From M3007 sp041736625 (GTDB taxonomy: Bacteria > Bacteroidota > Bacteroidia > Chitinophagales > Saprospiraceae): a stretch of 12,653 nt of DNA. The stretch's first letter is position 1, and every line of letters starts with the position of its first letter. Below the pieces are notes generated by a model. That model had not been told where the DNA came from, did no database searches, and saw nothing but the letters and a program-made list of their open reading frames with translations. The translations under genes and the position numbers were made by a program. Location of the stretch: the NCBI GenBank assembly GCA_041736625.1, contig JBGSTG010000033.1:1-12653 (forward strand), in the 5' to 3' direction. This document shows, piece by piece, positions 1 through 8,241 of this stretch.

Positions 1-24
1 AGTTGTCTACAACGAAACTATATA

Positions 25-76
25 TTTTTTTTGCCGCGAATTAGCGCGAATTCGCGCTAATTCGCGGCAAAAAAAA
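25..76. repeat. Perfect 52-bp palindrome with T-run/A-run ends
   Basis: The two 26-bp arms are exactly complementary with no unpaired centre; the dyad lies between bases 50 and 51, inside a GAATTC. The outer 8 bp of each arm are a T-run (25-32) and an A-run (69-76). The inner part is GC-rich and built from repeated GCGAATT / AATTCGC words. Because the T-run precedes the hairpin and the A-run follows it on either strand, this is not a canonical intrinsic terminator. It could form a long RNA hairpin or a DNA cruciform. Its function is unknown. It lies downstream of the 223-825 gene, so it may shape that transcript's 3' end or that of a gene to the left of the window. Confidence 0.9.
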
Positions 77-222
77 ATACGTAGTAAGGCCGCAAACAAC
101 CCCAAAGCAATCTTTTTACGCTAAGTTGACGACATTGGGCTTCAATACATCCTGCCGGTATCGCCAAACTCAATATTTTATTTGGAAGCGCATTCGGATA
201 AGGTACTTATGATACACCCTCA
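77..222. other. Non-coding spacer, nothing recognised
   Basis: This is the 146 bp between the palindrome and the stop codon of the minus-strand gene at 223. I see no credible short gene, no RNA gene and no strong promoter box in it. It is more AT-rich than the genes nearby. Confidence 0.5.
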
Positions 223-825
223 TTAATCCACTGCAAACAGCCGCACCGCAAACGTTCCGCTGTCCAAAACCGCCATCGGGCCTGCTCCGCTGAGGAGCAG
301 GCCCGAAAAGCGTCCGGCGATGCTGTCGCCATCGAAGTAGTCTACTTCTACGGAAAGGTCGTCGCTAAATTCGTTGGAAACGCCTGTATAGTTTAAAGTG
401 TCACGGAGGCTGAATTCCACACCGCCCCAGGTGAAGTTTTTGAGTTGCAGACGGGCGTATTGCGGGGTGTAAGGGTATTCGCCAAAGGTTTCGTCGAATT
501 CGAAGCCCAGGGCAATGCCCAAGGTGGGGTGAGTGGCGTGATCCTGACGAACGAGCTCCACGTACGTCCGTTCGCGACTGTACCAGTTACTTAGCGTGTC
601 CAGCCGCCGGCTCCACAGTTGCCGTTGGTGCTGGAAAGAATCCGATCCCGTTTCCATCGGGTAACGCAGCCAATGCGCCCGGTTTTTGAATACAAAATAA
701 ACCCCCTGGTGCAACGACCCGTCAACGAAGGAACTCTTGGAAGACGGCAAGACCGAGGGCAGAAAGACCAGAAGGCCCGATAATACCAAAGATGTAATGC
801 AGCGAGGCGGGATGACGTAATGCAT
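223..825 (-). CDS. Hypothetical putative exported protein, 200 aa
   Basis: I do not recognise a named family. The N-terminus has an arginine (R8) followed by a hydrophobic stretch (about residues 10-27), which could be a signal peptide or membrane anchor. There is no convincing lipobox. The rest is rich in aromatic residues and alternating polar/hydrophobic stretches suggesting beta structure. The last 40 residues (about 160-200) have an 'I-G-R-F-S-G ... S-G-T-F-A-V' pattern, reminiscent of small beta-sandwich proteins exported by Bacteroidota; that comparison is an impression, not a match. The ATG at 825 is the only Met before residue 56, and its frame includes the hydrophobic segment. A perfect -7 box lies only 5 bases upstream. 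The gene follows clpC on the same strand but 222 bp away with repeats between, so it is probably a separate unit. Confidence 0.7.
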   Translation of the reverse strand: MHYVIPPRCITSLVLSGLLVFLPSVLPSSKSSFVDGSLHQGVYFVFKNRAHWLRYPMETGSDSFQHQRQLWSRRLDTLSNWYSRERTYVELVRQDHATHPTLGIALGFEFDETFGEYPYTPQYARLQLKNFTWGGVEFSLRDTLNYTGVSNEFSDDLSVEVDYFDGDSIAGRFSGLLLSGAGPMAVLDSGTFAVRLFAVD

Positions 826-830
826 GCAGG

Positions 831-838
831 CAAAGGTA
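831..838 (-). promoter_or_regulatory. -7 promoter box abutting the start of the 200-aa gene
   Basis: On the minus strand this reads TACCTTTG, a perfect match to the Bacteroidota TAnnTTTG element. Only 5 bases separate it from the ATG at 825. Transcription would therefore begin at or next to the start codon, giving a leaderless or nearly leaderless mRNA. No good TTTG -33 element is seen at the usual spacing, so the call is moderate. Confidence 0.4.
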
Positions 839-866
839 ATGAATGGTTGATTTTGCCTTGGCGTCG

Positions 867-914
867 CCGCTCCCGGATTTCATCCGGGCCCGCTCCCCGG
901 ATTTCATCCGGGGT
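867..914. repeat. Tandem pair of GC-rich hairpins
   Basis: Two adjacent units of about 23-25 bp each contain a short perfect hairpin. The first is CCCGGATTTCATCCGGG at 872-888 (7-bp stem, 3-base loop). The second is CCCCGGATTTCATCCGGGG at 895-913 (8-bp stem, same loop). Each is preceded by CCGCT. The duplication of both stem and flank suggests a small mobile or slippage-derived repeat. The pair lies in the spacer between the 200-aa gene and clpC and has no T-run after it. Confidence 0.8.
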
Positions 915-925
915 TATTCACGTTT

Positions 926-940
926 GACCGCTACGCGGTC
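926..940. repeat. Small perfect hairpin, 6-bp stem
   Basis: GACCGC and GCGGTC flank a TAC loop. It follows directly after the tandem hairpins and has no T-run. It may be part of the same repeat-rich spacer rather than a regulatory site. Confidence 0.5.
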
Positions 941-960
941 TGTCGGTACTTGGAGTTGGG

Positions 961-1045
961 GATGCGGAACAAAGTTGTTATTGATTTATTGAGAATAACC
1001 AAGCGCAACTTTATTCCGCATTCCACATTCCGCACTCCGCATTCG
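961..1045. repeat. Hairpin/heptamer intergenic element, copy A
   Basis: The arms at 962-977 and 1006-1021 pair over 16 positions with one mismatch (a G-U pair in the minus-strand RNA). The loop is 28 bases. The right arm runs into a 7-bp tandem array (consensus ATTCCGC) at 1013-1045, about 4.7 units with small variations. The element ends two bases before the clpC stop codon, so it would be at the 3' end of the clpC message. It shares the words TAACCAAGCG and TTATTCC, in the same order and with the same 5-base spacing, with the element at 4329-4409. It has no T-run; possible roles are transcript 3'-end stabilisation or termination. Confidence 0.75.
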
Positions 1046-1047
1046 AA

Positions 1048-3615
<2,568 letters not shown>

Positions 3616-3645
3616 TCCGCGTGGTCGTGTGTGCTTAAAGATGAA

Positions 3646-3659
3646 CCGTTTTCAAACGG
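3646..3659. promoter_or_regulatory. Short inverted repeat upstream of clpC
   Basis: CCGTTT and AAACGG arms, 6 bp each, are separated by 2 bases, starting 31 bp upstream of the clpC ATG. This lies just downstream of the predicted transcription start, so it could be an operator or a 5'-UTR hairpin of a stress-regulated gene. A 6-bp match can also occur by chance. Confidence 0.3.
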
Positions 3660-3664
3660 ATGGA

Positions 3665-3697
3665 CAATTTTATGCCTTTCCGGTTGAATAATGCAAG
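3665..3697 (-). promoter_or_regulatory. Candidate clpC promoter
   Basis: On the minus strand, CTTG (3697-3694) is followed after 21 bases by TAAAATTG (3672-3665). Each differs by one base from the Bacteroidota -33 TTTG and -7 TAnnTTTG elements. This would give a leader of roughly 40-45 bases for clpC. Confidence 0.35.
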
Positions 3698-3839
3698 TGT
3701 TTGCCTGCACTTTGGTTTTCTTTTAACAAAAATTCCGGACAATGGGTTCTGACGGCAGTGAAAACAACAATTTACGCCCGACAGAACAAACCTTTCCGAA
3801 AAAACAATGCCGAAACGATTTGACTGTCGACTTGTCATG

Positions 3840-3874
3840 TTTTAAAAAACTTTCATCCGCTTTGCGTACCTTTG
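3840..3874 (+). promoter_or_regulatory. Candidate promoter of the STAS gene
   Basis: TACCTTTG at 3867-3874 is a perfect match to the Bacteroidota -7 element. A weak TTTT at 3840-3843 stands in for the -33 TTTG with a 23-base spacer. The predicted transcript would have a leader of about 65 bases before the ATG at 3946. Confidence 0.5.
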
Positions 3875-3945
3875 CCTGCCTTCCGAATAAGTCCATTTGG
3901 TCAACAACCGACTTTTCCTTTTAACATCTTGAAAACCAGTTTGTC

Positions 3946-4326
3946 ATGAAATATCGTGTGGATAAACAGGAGCAGTTTGCCATTTTTACCCTGGAAGAAG
4001 AAAACCTGAACAGCACCATAGCCCCCGGTTTGAAGAGCGAATTTATCATTCTCGCACAAGAAGGGGTGCGCAACCTTGTCTTTGACCTTTCGCCTGTCAA
4101 ATACGCTGATTCCAGCGGGCTGAGTGCCATTCTGACAGCACATCGCCTGTGGAAGCAAAACGGCTCCTTCGTGATCGCCGGTCCGCTCCAGCCCATGGTG
4201 GCCAAACTCATTGAAATTTCCCAGCTCGACTCTATCCTCGACATTGTGCCCACCACCGAAGAAGCGGTGGATTATGTAAAAATGGAAGAGCTGGAGCGGG
4301 AATTGAAAGGGGAATCCATGGAATGA
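3946..4326 (+). CDS. STAS-domain protein, anti-sigma factor antagonist type
   Basis: A single STAS domain of 126 aa, the usual size for SpoIIAA/RsbV-like regulators. The beta-strand 'NLVFDLSPVKYADSSGLS' (43-60) carries the family signature D-S-S-G-L (55-59). By alignment with SpoIIAA the second serine, S57, is the likely phosphorylation site for a partner-switching kinase. The later segment around 75-95 fits the C-terminal strand and helix, and the acidic tail (110-126) is extra. In the family, the unphosphorylated form binds a HPK/RsbW-type anti-sigma kinase and frees its target. No kinase, phosphatase or sigma factor lies beside it here, so its partner is unknown, and it may instead act on another cytoplasmic or membrane target. 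The ATG at 3946 fits the domain boundary. The stop lies directly against repeat copy B. Confidence 0.88.
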   Translation: MKYRVDKQEQFAIFTLEEENLNSTIAPGLKSEFIILAQEGVRNLVFDLSPVKYADSSGLSAILTAHRLWKQNGSFVIAGPLQPMVAKLIEISQLDSILDIVPTTEEAVDYVKMEELERELKGESME

Positions 4327-4328
4327 AT

Positions 4329-4409
4329 TACGAATGCGGAATAAGAGGGCGCTTGGCATTACCGTGTAACCAAGCGTATTCTTATTCCGAATTCCGCATT
4401 CCGAATTCG
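4329..4409. repeat. Hairpin/heptamer intergenic element, copy B
   Basis: It lies between the stop codons of two convergent genes. The stem pairs CGGAATAAGA (4337-4346) with TCTTATTCCG (4380-4389), and inside it CGCTTGG (4350-4356) with CCAAGCG (4370-4376), with 3-base internal loops and a 13-base end loop. To the right are heptamers ATTCCGA/ATTCCGC at 4384-4409 (about 3.7 units). To the left are the complementary units (GAATGCG, GAATAAG). It shares TAACCAAGCG, a 5-base gap and TTATTCC with copy A at 996-1017, but the complementary left arms differ while still pairing. Probably a transcription-end or mRNA-stabilising structure for both genes. Confidence 0.8.
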
Positions 4410-4410
4410 A

Positions 4411-5955
4411 TCAAAAGCCCAATGATTTTTTCCGGATTTTCCGGTACTGCTTGTATTCTTCCCAGTTAAAACCGCCGACGGGTTTGGCGGCGGGTTCTCT
4501 TGAGGCGGGAGCTGACTCAAATTCGCCTGCTTCGCTTTCCGGCTCGGCGCCGGACGATGGGCCGATCAGCTCTGTGATCGGTGTTTTTTGATCCTCGCCC
4601 AGAAGGAAACGGGCGGCTGCTTCGGCGCCGCGGCGGAACAAGTCGATTTTTTCCGCGTCGGTAATGTTAAAATTAAGCCAGTTGATGCCGGCCACGTCGA
4701 TGCGGCCGATGGTTCGGTTGAAGTCGGCGTTTTTGATCAGAAACTCCTTGTCGTAATTGTAACGCACGGTGTTGAACATGGCCGCTGCGTAGCTCATGAA
4801 GCTCTTGTAGTCGGTGCGCGGCGGGGCCACTTCGTCTTCGAGCATGATGCCGAAGGTGGGGAGGCGCGGTACGCCCACATTGGGATTAAAAAAGACGTTG
4901 ATGGGGAAGTTGGAGATCATGCCGCCGTCGACAAAGTGGGCGGCGGTGGGCACCAGGTAGGGGTCATCGAGGCCGATGATGGCTTCCCAGATGGGGTACA
5001 CGTCCTTGCGCGGAATATCCTCGATGATGAAGGGTTCGAAAAACACCGGCACGGCCATTGAGGCGCGCACAAAATAGCCGGGTTTCACCTTGGTCGGGTC
5101 GCTCCAGTACAGGGGCCAGTGGCGCGGGAACTCTACTTTCATCTGGTTGGTGACGTCGGACGTGACCAGGGTGAGAAAATTCTCGAGTTTGGGCCTGTTC
5201 AGATCGCGCAACTCTTCCTGGTCCTCCTCCCGGCGCAGGCGGAAACCGCCTGCAGGTACGGTTTCCACGTGTTTGCGCAGGTCGTTGAGGTTGTGGATGC
5301 CCTTGGCTTCGAGAATGCCGGAAACCCAGTTAAGAAACTCCTTGCCAGGGTTGATGCCATAATCGGCGCGGAGAAAGCGTTTGTACAGGCTGCTTGCCCG
5401 GATGGCCAGGTAAATGGTTGTGGCCCAGGTGGCGGTAAAAAAACCGGCACCGAACCAGAACCAGAAGTCGCTCATGCCCCGACCCAGCTGATAGACAAAA
5501 ATCAGCAGTGAAGCCACCAGGGCTATCGCCAGGAGCACCAGCAGCAGGCGGATTTTGCGCACAAAACTGCTGGAGGTGATGAGGTTTCGGATAAGCCGGC
5601 GCGCCGTGGGATGGCCGTCCACAAAATCGAATAGGTTTTTGTTGGCGATGAGTTCAAGCACCTTGACGGACTTCTCCTCCTCCTTGCCCCCCATGCAGAT
5701 CATCACCATCGTGTTGATGGCCCCGGCGCTGGTACCGGCCATCTTCATGAACCGGATGCCCATTTGCTCCAGCACATAGGTGTAGCCCACCAGCGCGACG
5801 CCCAGCACGCCGCCGCCTTCCTGAACGAGGTTGACGTACTGGTGCCCCCGGGCGTCCACCACGTCGGAAACATGCAATTCATGGTGCTGATAAAACGCCT
5901 TTACCCGGTCTAGACTGGGTTGGGCTGCCTGGAGATAGTCTTCGATTTTGGCCAT
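4411..5955 (-). CDS. Patatin-like phospholipase family protein with membrane hairpin
   Basis: Serine acylhydrolase of the patatin family, 514 aa, with a Ser-Asp catalytic dyad. Visible are the glycine-rich oxyanion loop EGGGVLG (46-52), the nucleophile elbow GTSAG with S76, and the DGG motif with D343. The segment 'RASMAVPVFFEP' (297-308) is the usual conserved block between them. Two hydrophobic stretches (about 136-156 and 165-186), split by a short polar turn, are inserted after the nucleophile helix and predict a membrane hairpin, which would tie the enzyme to a membrane near its lipid substrate. The C-terminus (about 462-495) is a Pro/Glu/Ala-rich linker ending in a basic tail (KQYRKIRKKSLGF). 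The substrate cannot be told from sequence; phospholipid or another acyl lipid is the family norm. It is a single gene, convergent with the STAS gene and divergent from tetR. A -7 box ends 4 bases before the ATG, supporting this start and implying a very short leader. Confidence 0.92.
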   Translation of the reverse strand: MAKIEDYLQAAQPSLDRVKAFYQHHELHVSDVVDARGHQYVNLVQEGGGVLGVALVGYTYVLEQMGIRFMKMAGTSAGAINTMVMICMGGKEEEKSVKVLELIANKNLFDFVDGHPTARRLIRNLITSSSFVRKIRLLLVLLAIALVASLLIFVYQLGRGMSDFWFWFGAGFFTATWATTIYLAIRASSLYKRFLRADYGINPGKEFLNWVSGILEAKGIHNLNDLRKHVETVPAGGFRLRREEDQEELRDLNRPKLENFLTLVTSDVTNQMKVEFPRHWPLYWSDPTKVKPGYFVRASMAVPVFFEPFIIEDIPRKDVYPIWEAIIGLDDPYLVPTAAHFVDGGMISNFPINVFFNPNVGVPRLPTFGIMLEDEVAPPRTDYKSFMSYAAAMFNTVRYNYDKEFLIKNADFNRTIGRIDVAGINWLNFNITDAEKIDLFRRGAEAAARFLLGEDQKTPITELIGPSSGAEPESEAGEFESAPASREPAAKPVGGFNWEEYKQYRKIRKKSLGF

Positions 5956-5959
5956 GAGG

Positions 5960-5967
5960 CAAAGTTA
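5960..5967 (-). promoter_or_regulatory. -7 promoter box abutting the patatin-like gene start
   Basis: On the minus strand this is TAACTTTG, a perfect TAnnTTTG match, separated by 4 bases (CCTC) from the ATG at 5955. Transcription from it would start at about the A of the ATG. The best -33 candidate (CTTG, 5997-5994) is 26 bases away, longer than usual. Confidence 0.4.
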
Positions 5968-6049
5968 GGTAAAAAATCCAGAATACATCACCCCAAGATC
6001 TGCCACCACGACAGGAAAAAGCACCCTGCTTTGTTTTGTTTGAAAAAAG

Positions 6050-6076
6050 TAAACAGTGTTCACTGAACACTGTTTA
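6050..6076. promoter_or_regulatory. Predicted TetR operator, 27-bp perfect inverted repeat
   Basis: Arms TAAACAGTGTTCA (6050-6062) and its exact complement (6064-6076) flank a single C. Each arm is itself nearly symmetrical around an AACA-n-TGTT core, so the site may bind two repressor dimers on neighbouring turns of the helix. It lies 22 bp before the tetR ATG and overlaps a perfect -7 box by two bases, a position suited to autorepression. The same half-site occurs before the tolC gene at 6837-6849. The patatin-like gene's box is about 83 bp away on the other side. Confidence 0.85.
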
Positions 6077-6082
6077 TTTTTG
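6075..6082 (+). promoter_or_regulatory. -7 promoter box of tetR
   Basis: TATTTTTG matches TAnnTTTG exactly. The operator occupies the spacer directly upstream. TTTG words further up (6030-6042) are too far away to be a standard -33 element, so promoter strength may be low or rely on the -7 box alone. Confidence 0.45.
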
Positions 6083-6098
6083 CAAACAAGATACGTTT

Positions 6099-6698
6099 AT
6101 GGTCACTGATGAAAAAAAAGAAGACGTAAAACGCCGCATTCTGGACGCGGCTATGGAGTTATTCCGGGAAAAAGGCTTTGAGGGCATGAGCATTCGCAAC
6201 ATTGCGGAGCGAATCGGTTACAGTCCCGGTGCCATTTACCTGTATTACAAGGACAAAAGCGAGTTGTTTTACGCCCTGTCGTTCCAAGCGGCGGCGGTAA
6301 AACGCGACCACGTGGCGCCGGCCCTGGCGATTGAAAACCCCTGGGAGCGGCTGGTGGATTTTGGGCGGCGTTACATCGACTTTGGTTTCAAACACCCGGA
6401 TCTGTACGACCTTTTGTTCCTCACGCGAGGACCAATGGCGTACATCGAAAACCAGGAATGTTGGACGTTGGGCATCGCCACCCACAGTCTTTTTGTGCAA
6501 ACCATTCAGGACTGCGTAAATCAGCGTTACTTCAAAAGTACCGATACCCAGGCGATTGCGTACACGCTGTGGTGTCACGTGCACGGAATGGTGTCGCTTT
6601 TTGTCCGCGATCGCATGCGCATGTACCCGGAAGAAGAGCGCGAGGCGTTAGCTGGCCGGTCATTTGCCATGATCGTGAAAATGGCGGAGTGCCTGTAG
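6099..6698 (+). CDS. TetR/AcrR family transcriptional repressor of the efflux operon
   Basis: 199 aa, a typical TetR length. The N-terminal DNA-binding domain spans about 10-57, with the helix-turn-helix at 31-50 (SIRNIAERIGYSPGAIYLYY) and the family K-D-K-S-E-L-F block after it. The C-terminal ligand/dimer domain has W-C-H-V-H-G-M-V-S-L at 158-167, the signature of the WHG-type TetR C-terminal domain. In the family, a small hydrophobic ligand releases the protein from DNA. The frame stays open to an earlier ATG at 6036, but that start would run through the operator and -7 box, so 6099 is chosen. The tandem gene order tetR-tolC-adaptor-RND and the shared half-site make it the likely local regulator of the pump. 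The inducer cannot be inferred. Confidence 0.93.
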   Translation: MVTDEKKEDVKRRILDAAMELFREKGFEGMSIRNIAERIGYSPGAIYLYYKDKSELFYALSFQAAAVKRDHVAPALAIENPWERLVDFGRRYIDFGFKHPDLYDLLFLTRGPMAYIENQECWTLGIATHSLFVQTIQDCVNQRYFKSTDTQAIAYTLWCHVHGMVSLFVRDRMRMYPEEEREALAGRSFAMIVKMAECL

Positions 6699-6776
6699 GG
6701 CGCCGCTAATCGGAACGAATCAGCAGCGCATGCCGAATCTTGACCTTCGAACCTTTTCCACTCATCCCCTTTAATC

Positions 6777-6794
6777 AACCGTTCATCGGTTTTT
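6777..6794 (+). terminator. Weak candidate terminator after tetR
   Basis: A 5-bp stem (AACCG / CGGTT) with a 5-base loop runs into a T-stretch through 6794. The stem is short. It lies about 80 bp past the tetR stop, just where the tolC promoter may begin. Confidence 0.25.
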
Positions 6795-6827
6795 GCTGGC
6801 GCCTGAAAAAAAGTGCCTGTTCCTTTG
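6792..6827 (+). promoter_or_regulatory. Candidate promoter of the efflux operon
   Basis: TTTG at 6792-6795 and TTCCTTTG at 6820-6827 (one mismatch to TAnnTTTG) are 24 bases apart, slightly longer than usual. The start would fall near 6833, just before the half-site at 6837-6849, so a bound repressor would block the beginning of the transcript. Confidence 0.35.
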
Positions 6828-6836
6828 CCTCATTAC

Positions 6837-6849
6837 TAAACAGTGTTCA
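6837..6849 (+). promoter_or_regulatory. Predicted TetR half-operator before tolC
   Basis: TAAACAGTGTTCA is identical in all 13 bases to the left arm of the tetR operator. It ends 4 bases before the ATG at 6854. With the following GTTTAT, the 19-base string equals the tetR operator region minus its inner 9 bases (6063-6071), so one site may derive from the other. A repressor bound here would also cover the ribosome-binding region. Confidence 0.75.
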
Positions 6850-6853
6850 GTTT

Positions 6854-8206
6854 ATGAAAACAACTTTTGCCGTTATCTTACTTTTTCTTCCCTTGTCGGG
6901 TGTTGTGGCCCAGCGCTCTGCGGTGTTGGATGCATACATCCAGGAGGGGCTGGCGCGGAACCTCGGTTTGCAACAACAGGCCAACGTGCAGCAGCAAGCC
7001 ATCGAACGGGTCAGGCAGGCCGACGGTCTGCGCCTGCCCTCCGTGGGTTTCAATGCCTACTACTCGCTGGCGGCCGGGGGGCGTACCCTGGAGTTTCCCG
7101 TCGGTGACCTGCTCAATCCGGTGTACAGCACCCTGAACGACCTGACGGGGACGAACAACTTTCCGACCATTGAGAATGTCAGCGAGCAGTTTCTGCCGAA
7201 CGATTTTCAGCAGACAAACCTCTCGATCCAGTACCCGTTGTTCAATTCCGACATCCGGCACAACCGCGACATCCAGCGCAACCTTGCCGAGAGTCAAAAC
7301 GCCCAACTCAACGCCCAGACGAACGACCTGCGATACCGCATCACCGAAGCTTATCTGCGCTACCTGCAAACGCTGGAGGCGGAGAAAATCTGGCTGAACA
7401 CCAAAGTAGTGCTAAACGAACTGCGCGATTTCAACCAGTCGCTGGTGCGCAACAACGTGGCCACCAAAGACGTGGTGGCCACCGCCGACTACGAGATCAG
7501 CAAGGCAGACAACGAGCTATACAGGATCCGCAGCCTGCAAAACAGCGTGCGGGCCTACTTTAACCAACTCCTCAACCGCGATCTGCAAGCGCCGGTCATC
7601 GCCGATTCTATCCTGCTCGACCTGCCGGCCGACACCTTTGCCACCGATACCCTGATCGCCTACGCGCTTGCGAACCGACAGGAGTTCAGCGCCCTGCGCT
7701 CCGGCATGGATGCCGCCGACGGGAACCTGCGCCTGCTCGAGTCCCGCCTCCGGCTACCCAAGGCGTACATCGGCGGCGAGGCGGGTTTTCAGGGTTTCGG
7801 GTACGATATTTTTGACGGGCAGGCCTACGCGTTCGCACGTGTCGGGCTCACCTACGACATTTTCCAGGGCGGCGTTCGCACCAGCCAGTCGCAGGAAGCT
7901 CGCCTCGAAAAGGAACGCCTGAGCCTTCAGTACACCGAACTGGAACAACAGGTGGCGCTGCAGGTCACCCAGCGCTACAACAACCTGGTTGCTGCCTACC
8001 AGACCTGGCAGACCTCCCGGCGCGGACTGGCGTCGGCGGAAGAAATTTTCCGGATATCCACCAACAAGTACCGCGCTGGCAACCAACTGCTCATCGAGTG
8101 GCTCGACGCCCAGAACCGCGTAACCGCCGCCCAGTTGCAGGTTTTGGTGAGCTACGCCGACCTGCTCATTGAAGAAACCCGCCTGAAAGCGGCGATCGGA
8201 CTTTAA
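6854..8206 (+). CDS. TolC-family outer membrane efflux protein
   Basis: Outer-membrane channel component of the tripartite pump, 450 aa from this start. A clear signal peptide (MKTTFAVILLFLPLSGVVAQ, cleavage near residues 18-20) leads to two TolC/OEP repeats of long alpha-helical hairpins with short beta segments (about 25-220 and 240-445). Typical features are the helical 'RYRITEAYLRYLQTLEAEKI'-type stretch in repeat one and, in repeat two, the strand 'VGLTYDIFQGGVRTSQ' leading into the last helical pair. Three such chains would form a trimeric barrel and periplasmic tunnel. An in-frame ATG at 6740 would add 38 residues before the signal peptide and read through the promoter and operator, so it is rejected. 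It is the first gene of the operon, followed 35 bp later by the adaptor. Confidence 0.95.
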   Translation: MKTTFAVILLFLPLSGVVAQRSAVLDAYIQEGLARNLGLQQQANVQQQAIERVRQADGLRLPSVGFNAYYSLAAGGRTLEFPVGDLLNPVYSTLNDLTGTNNFPTIENVSEQFLPNDFQQTNLSIQYPLFNSDIRHNRDIQRNLAESQNAQLNAQTNDLRYRITEAYLRYLQTLEAEKIWLNTKVVLNELRDFNQSLVRNNVATKDVVATADYEISKADNELYRIRSLQNSVRAYFNQLLNRDLQAPVIADSILLDLPADTFATDTLIAYALANRQEFSALRSGMDAADGNLRLLESRLRLPKAYIGGEAGFQGFGYDIFDGQAYAFARVGLTYDIFQGGVRTSQSQEARLEKERLSLQYTELEQQVALQVTQRYNNLVAAYQTWQTSRRGLASAEEIFRISTNKYRAGNQLLIEWLDAQNRVTAAQLQVLVSYADLLIEETRLKAAIGL

Positions 8207-8241
8207 GCGCCATGCCGCATCACCTCAATCCTCTTCCGAAC

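Larger units (their letters stand above)
3616..3945. other. Divergent intergenic region between clpC and the STAS gene
   Basis: This 330-bp AT-richer stretch holds the promoters of two diverging genes and no credible ORF. On the clpC side are a 14-bp inverted repeat (3646-3659) and a possible promoter (3665-3697). On the STAS side is a perfect -7 box (3867-3874). The middle (about 3700-3840) shows nothing I can name. Confidence 0.6.

Noticed and set aside
25..76. Palindrome as an ordinary intrinsic terminator
   Set aside because: The hairpin is followed by an A-run, not a T-run, on both strands.
867..1045. Repeat-rich spacer as a CRISPR array or insertion-sequence end
   Set aside because: There are no direct repeats with unique spacers of constant length, and no transposase or terminal inverted repeats bounding a gene.
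3616..3945. CIRCE or CtsR heat-shock operator upstream of clpC
   Set aside because: No TTAGCACTC-n9-GAGTGCTAA repeat and no CtsR-like heptad repeats are visible.
6036..6098. Upstream in-frame ATG for the TetR gene
   Set aside because: It would add 21 residues encoded by the operator and the -7 box. The usual TetR N-terminus begins at 6099.
6740..6853. Upstream in-frame ATG for the TolC gene
   Set aside because: It would place 38 residues before a clear signal peptide and read through the predicted promoter and the half-operator.
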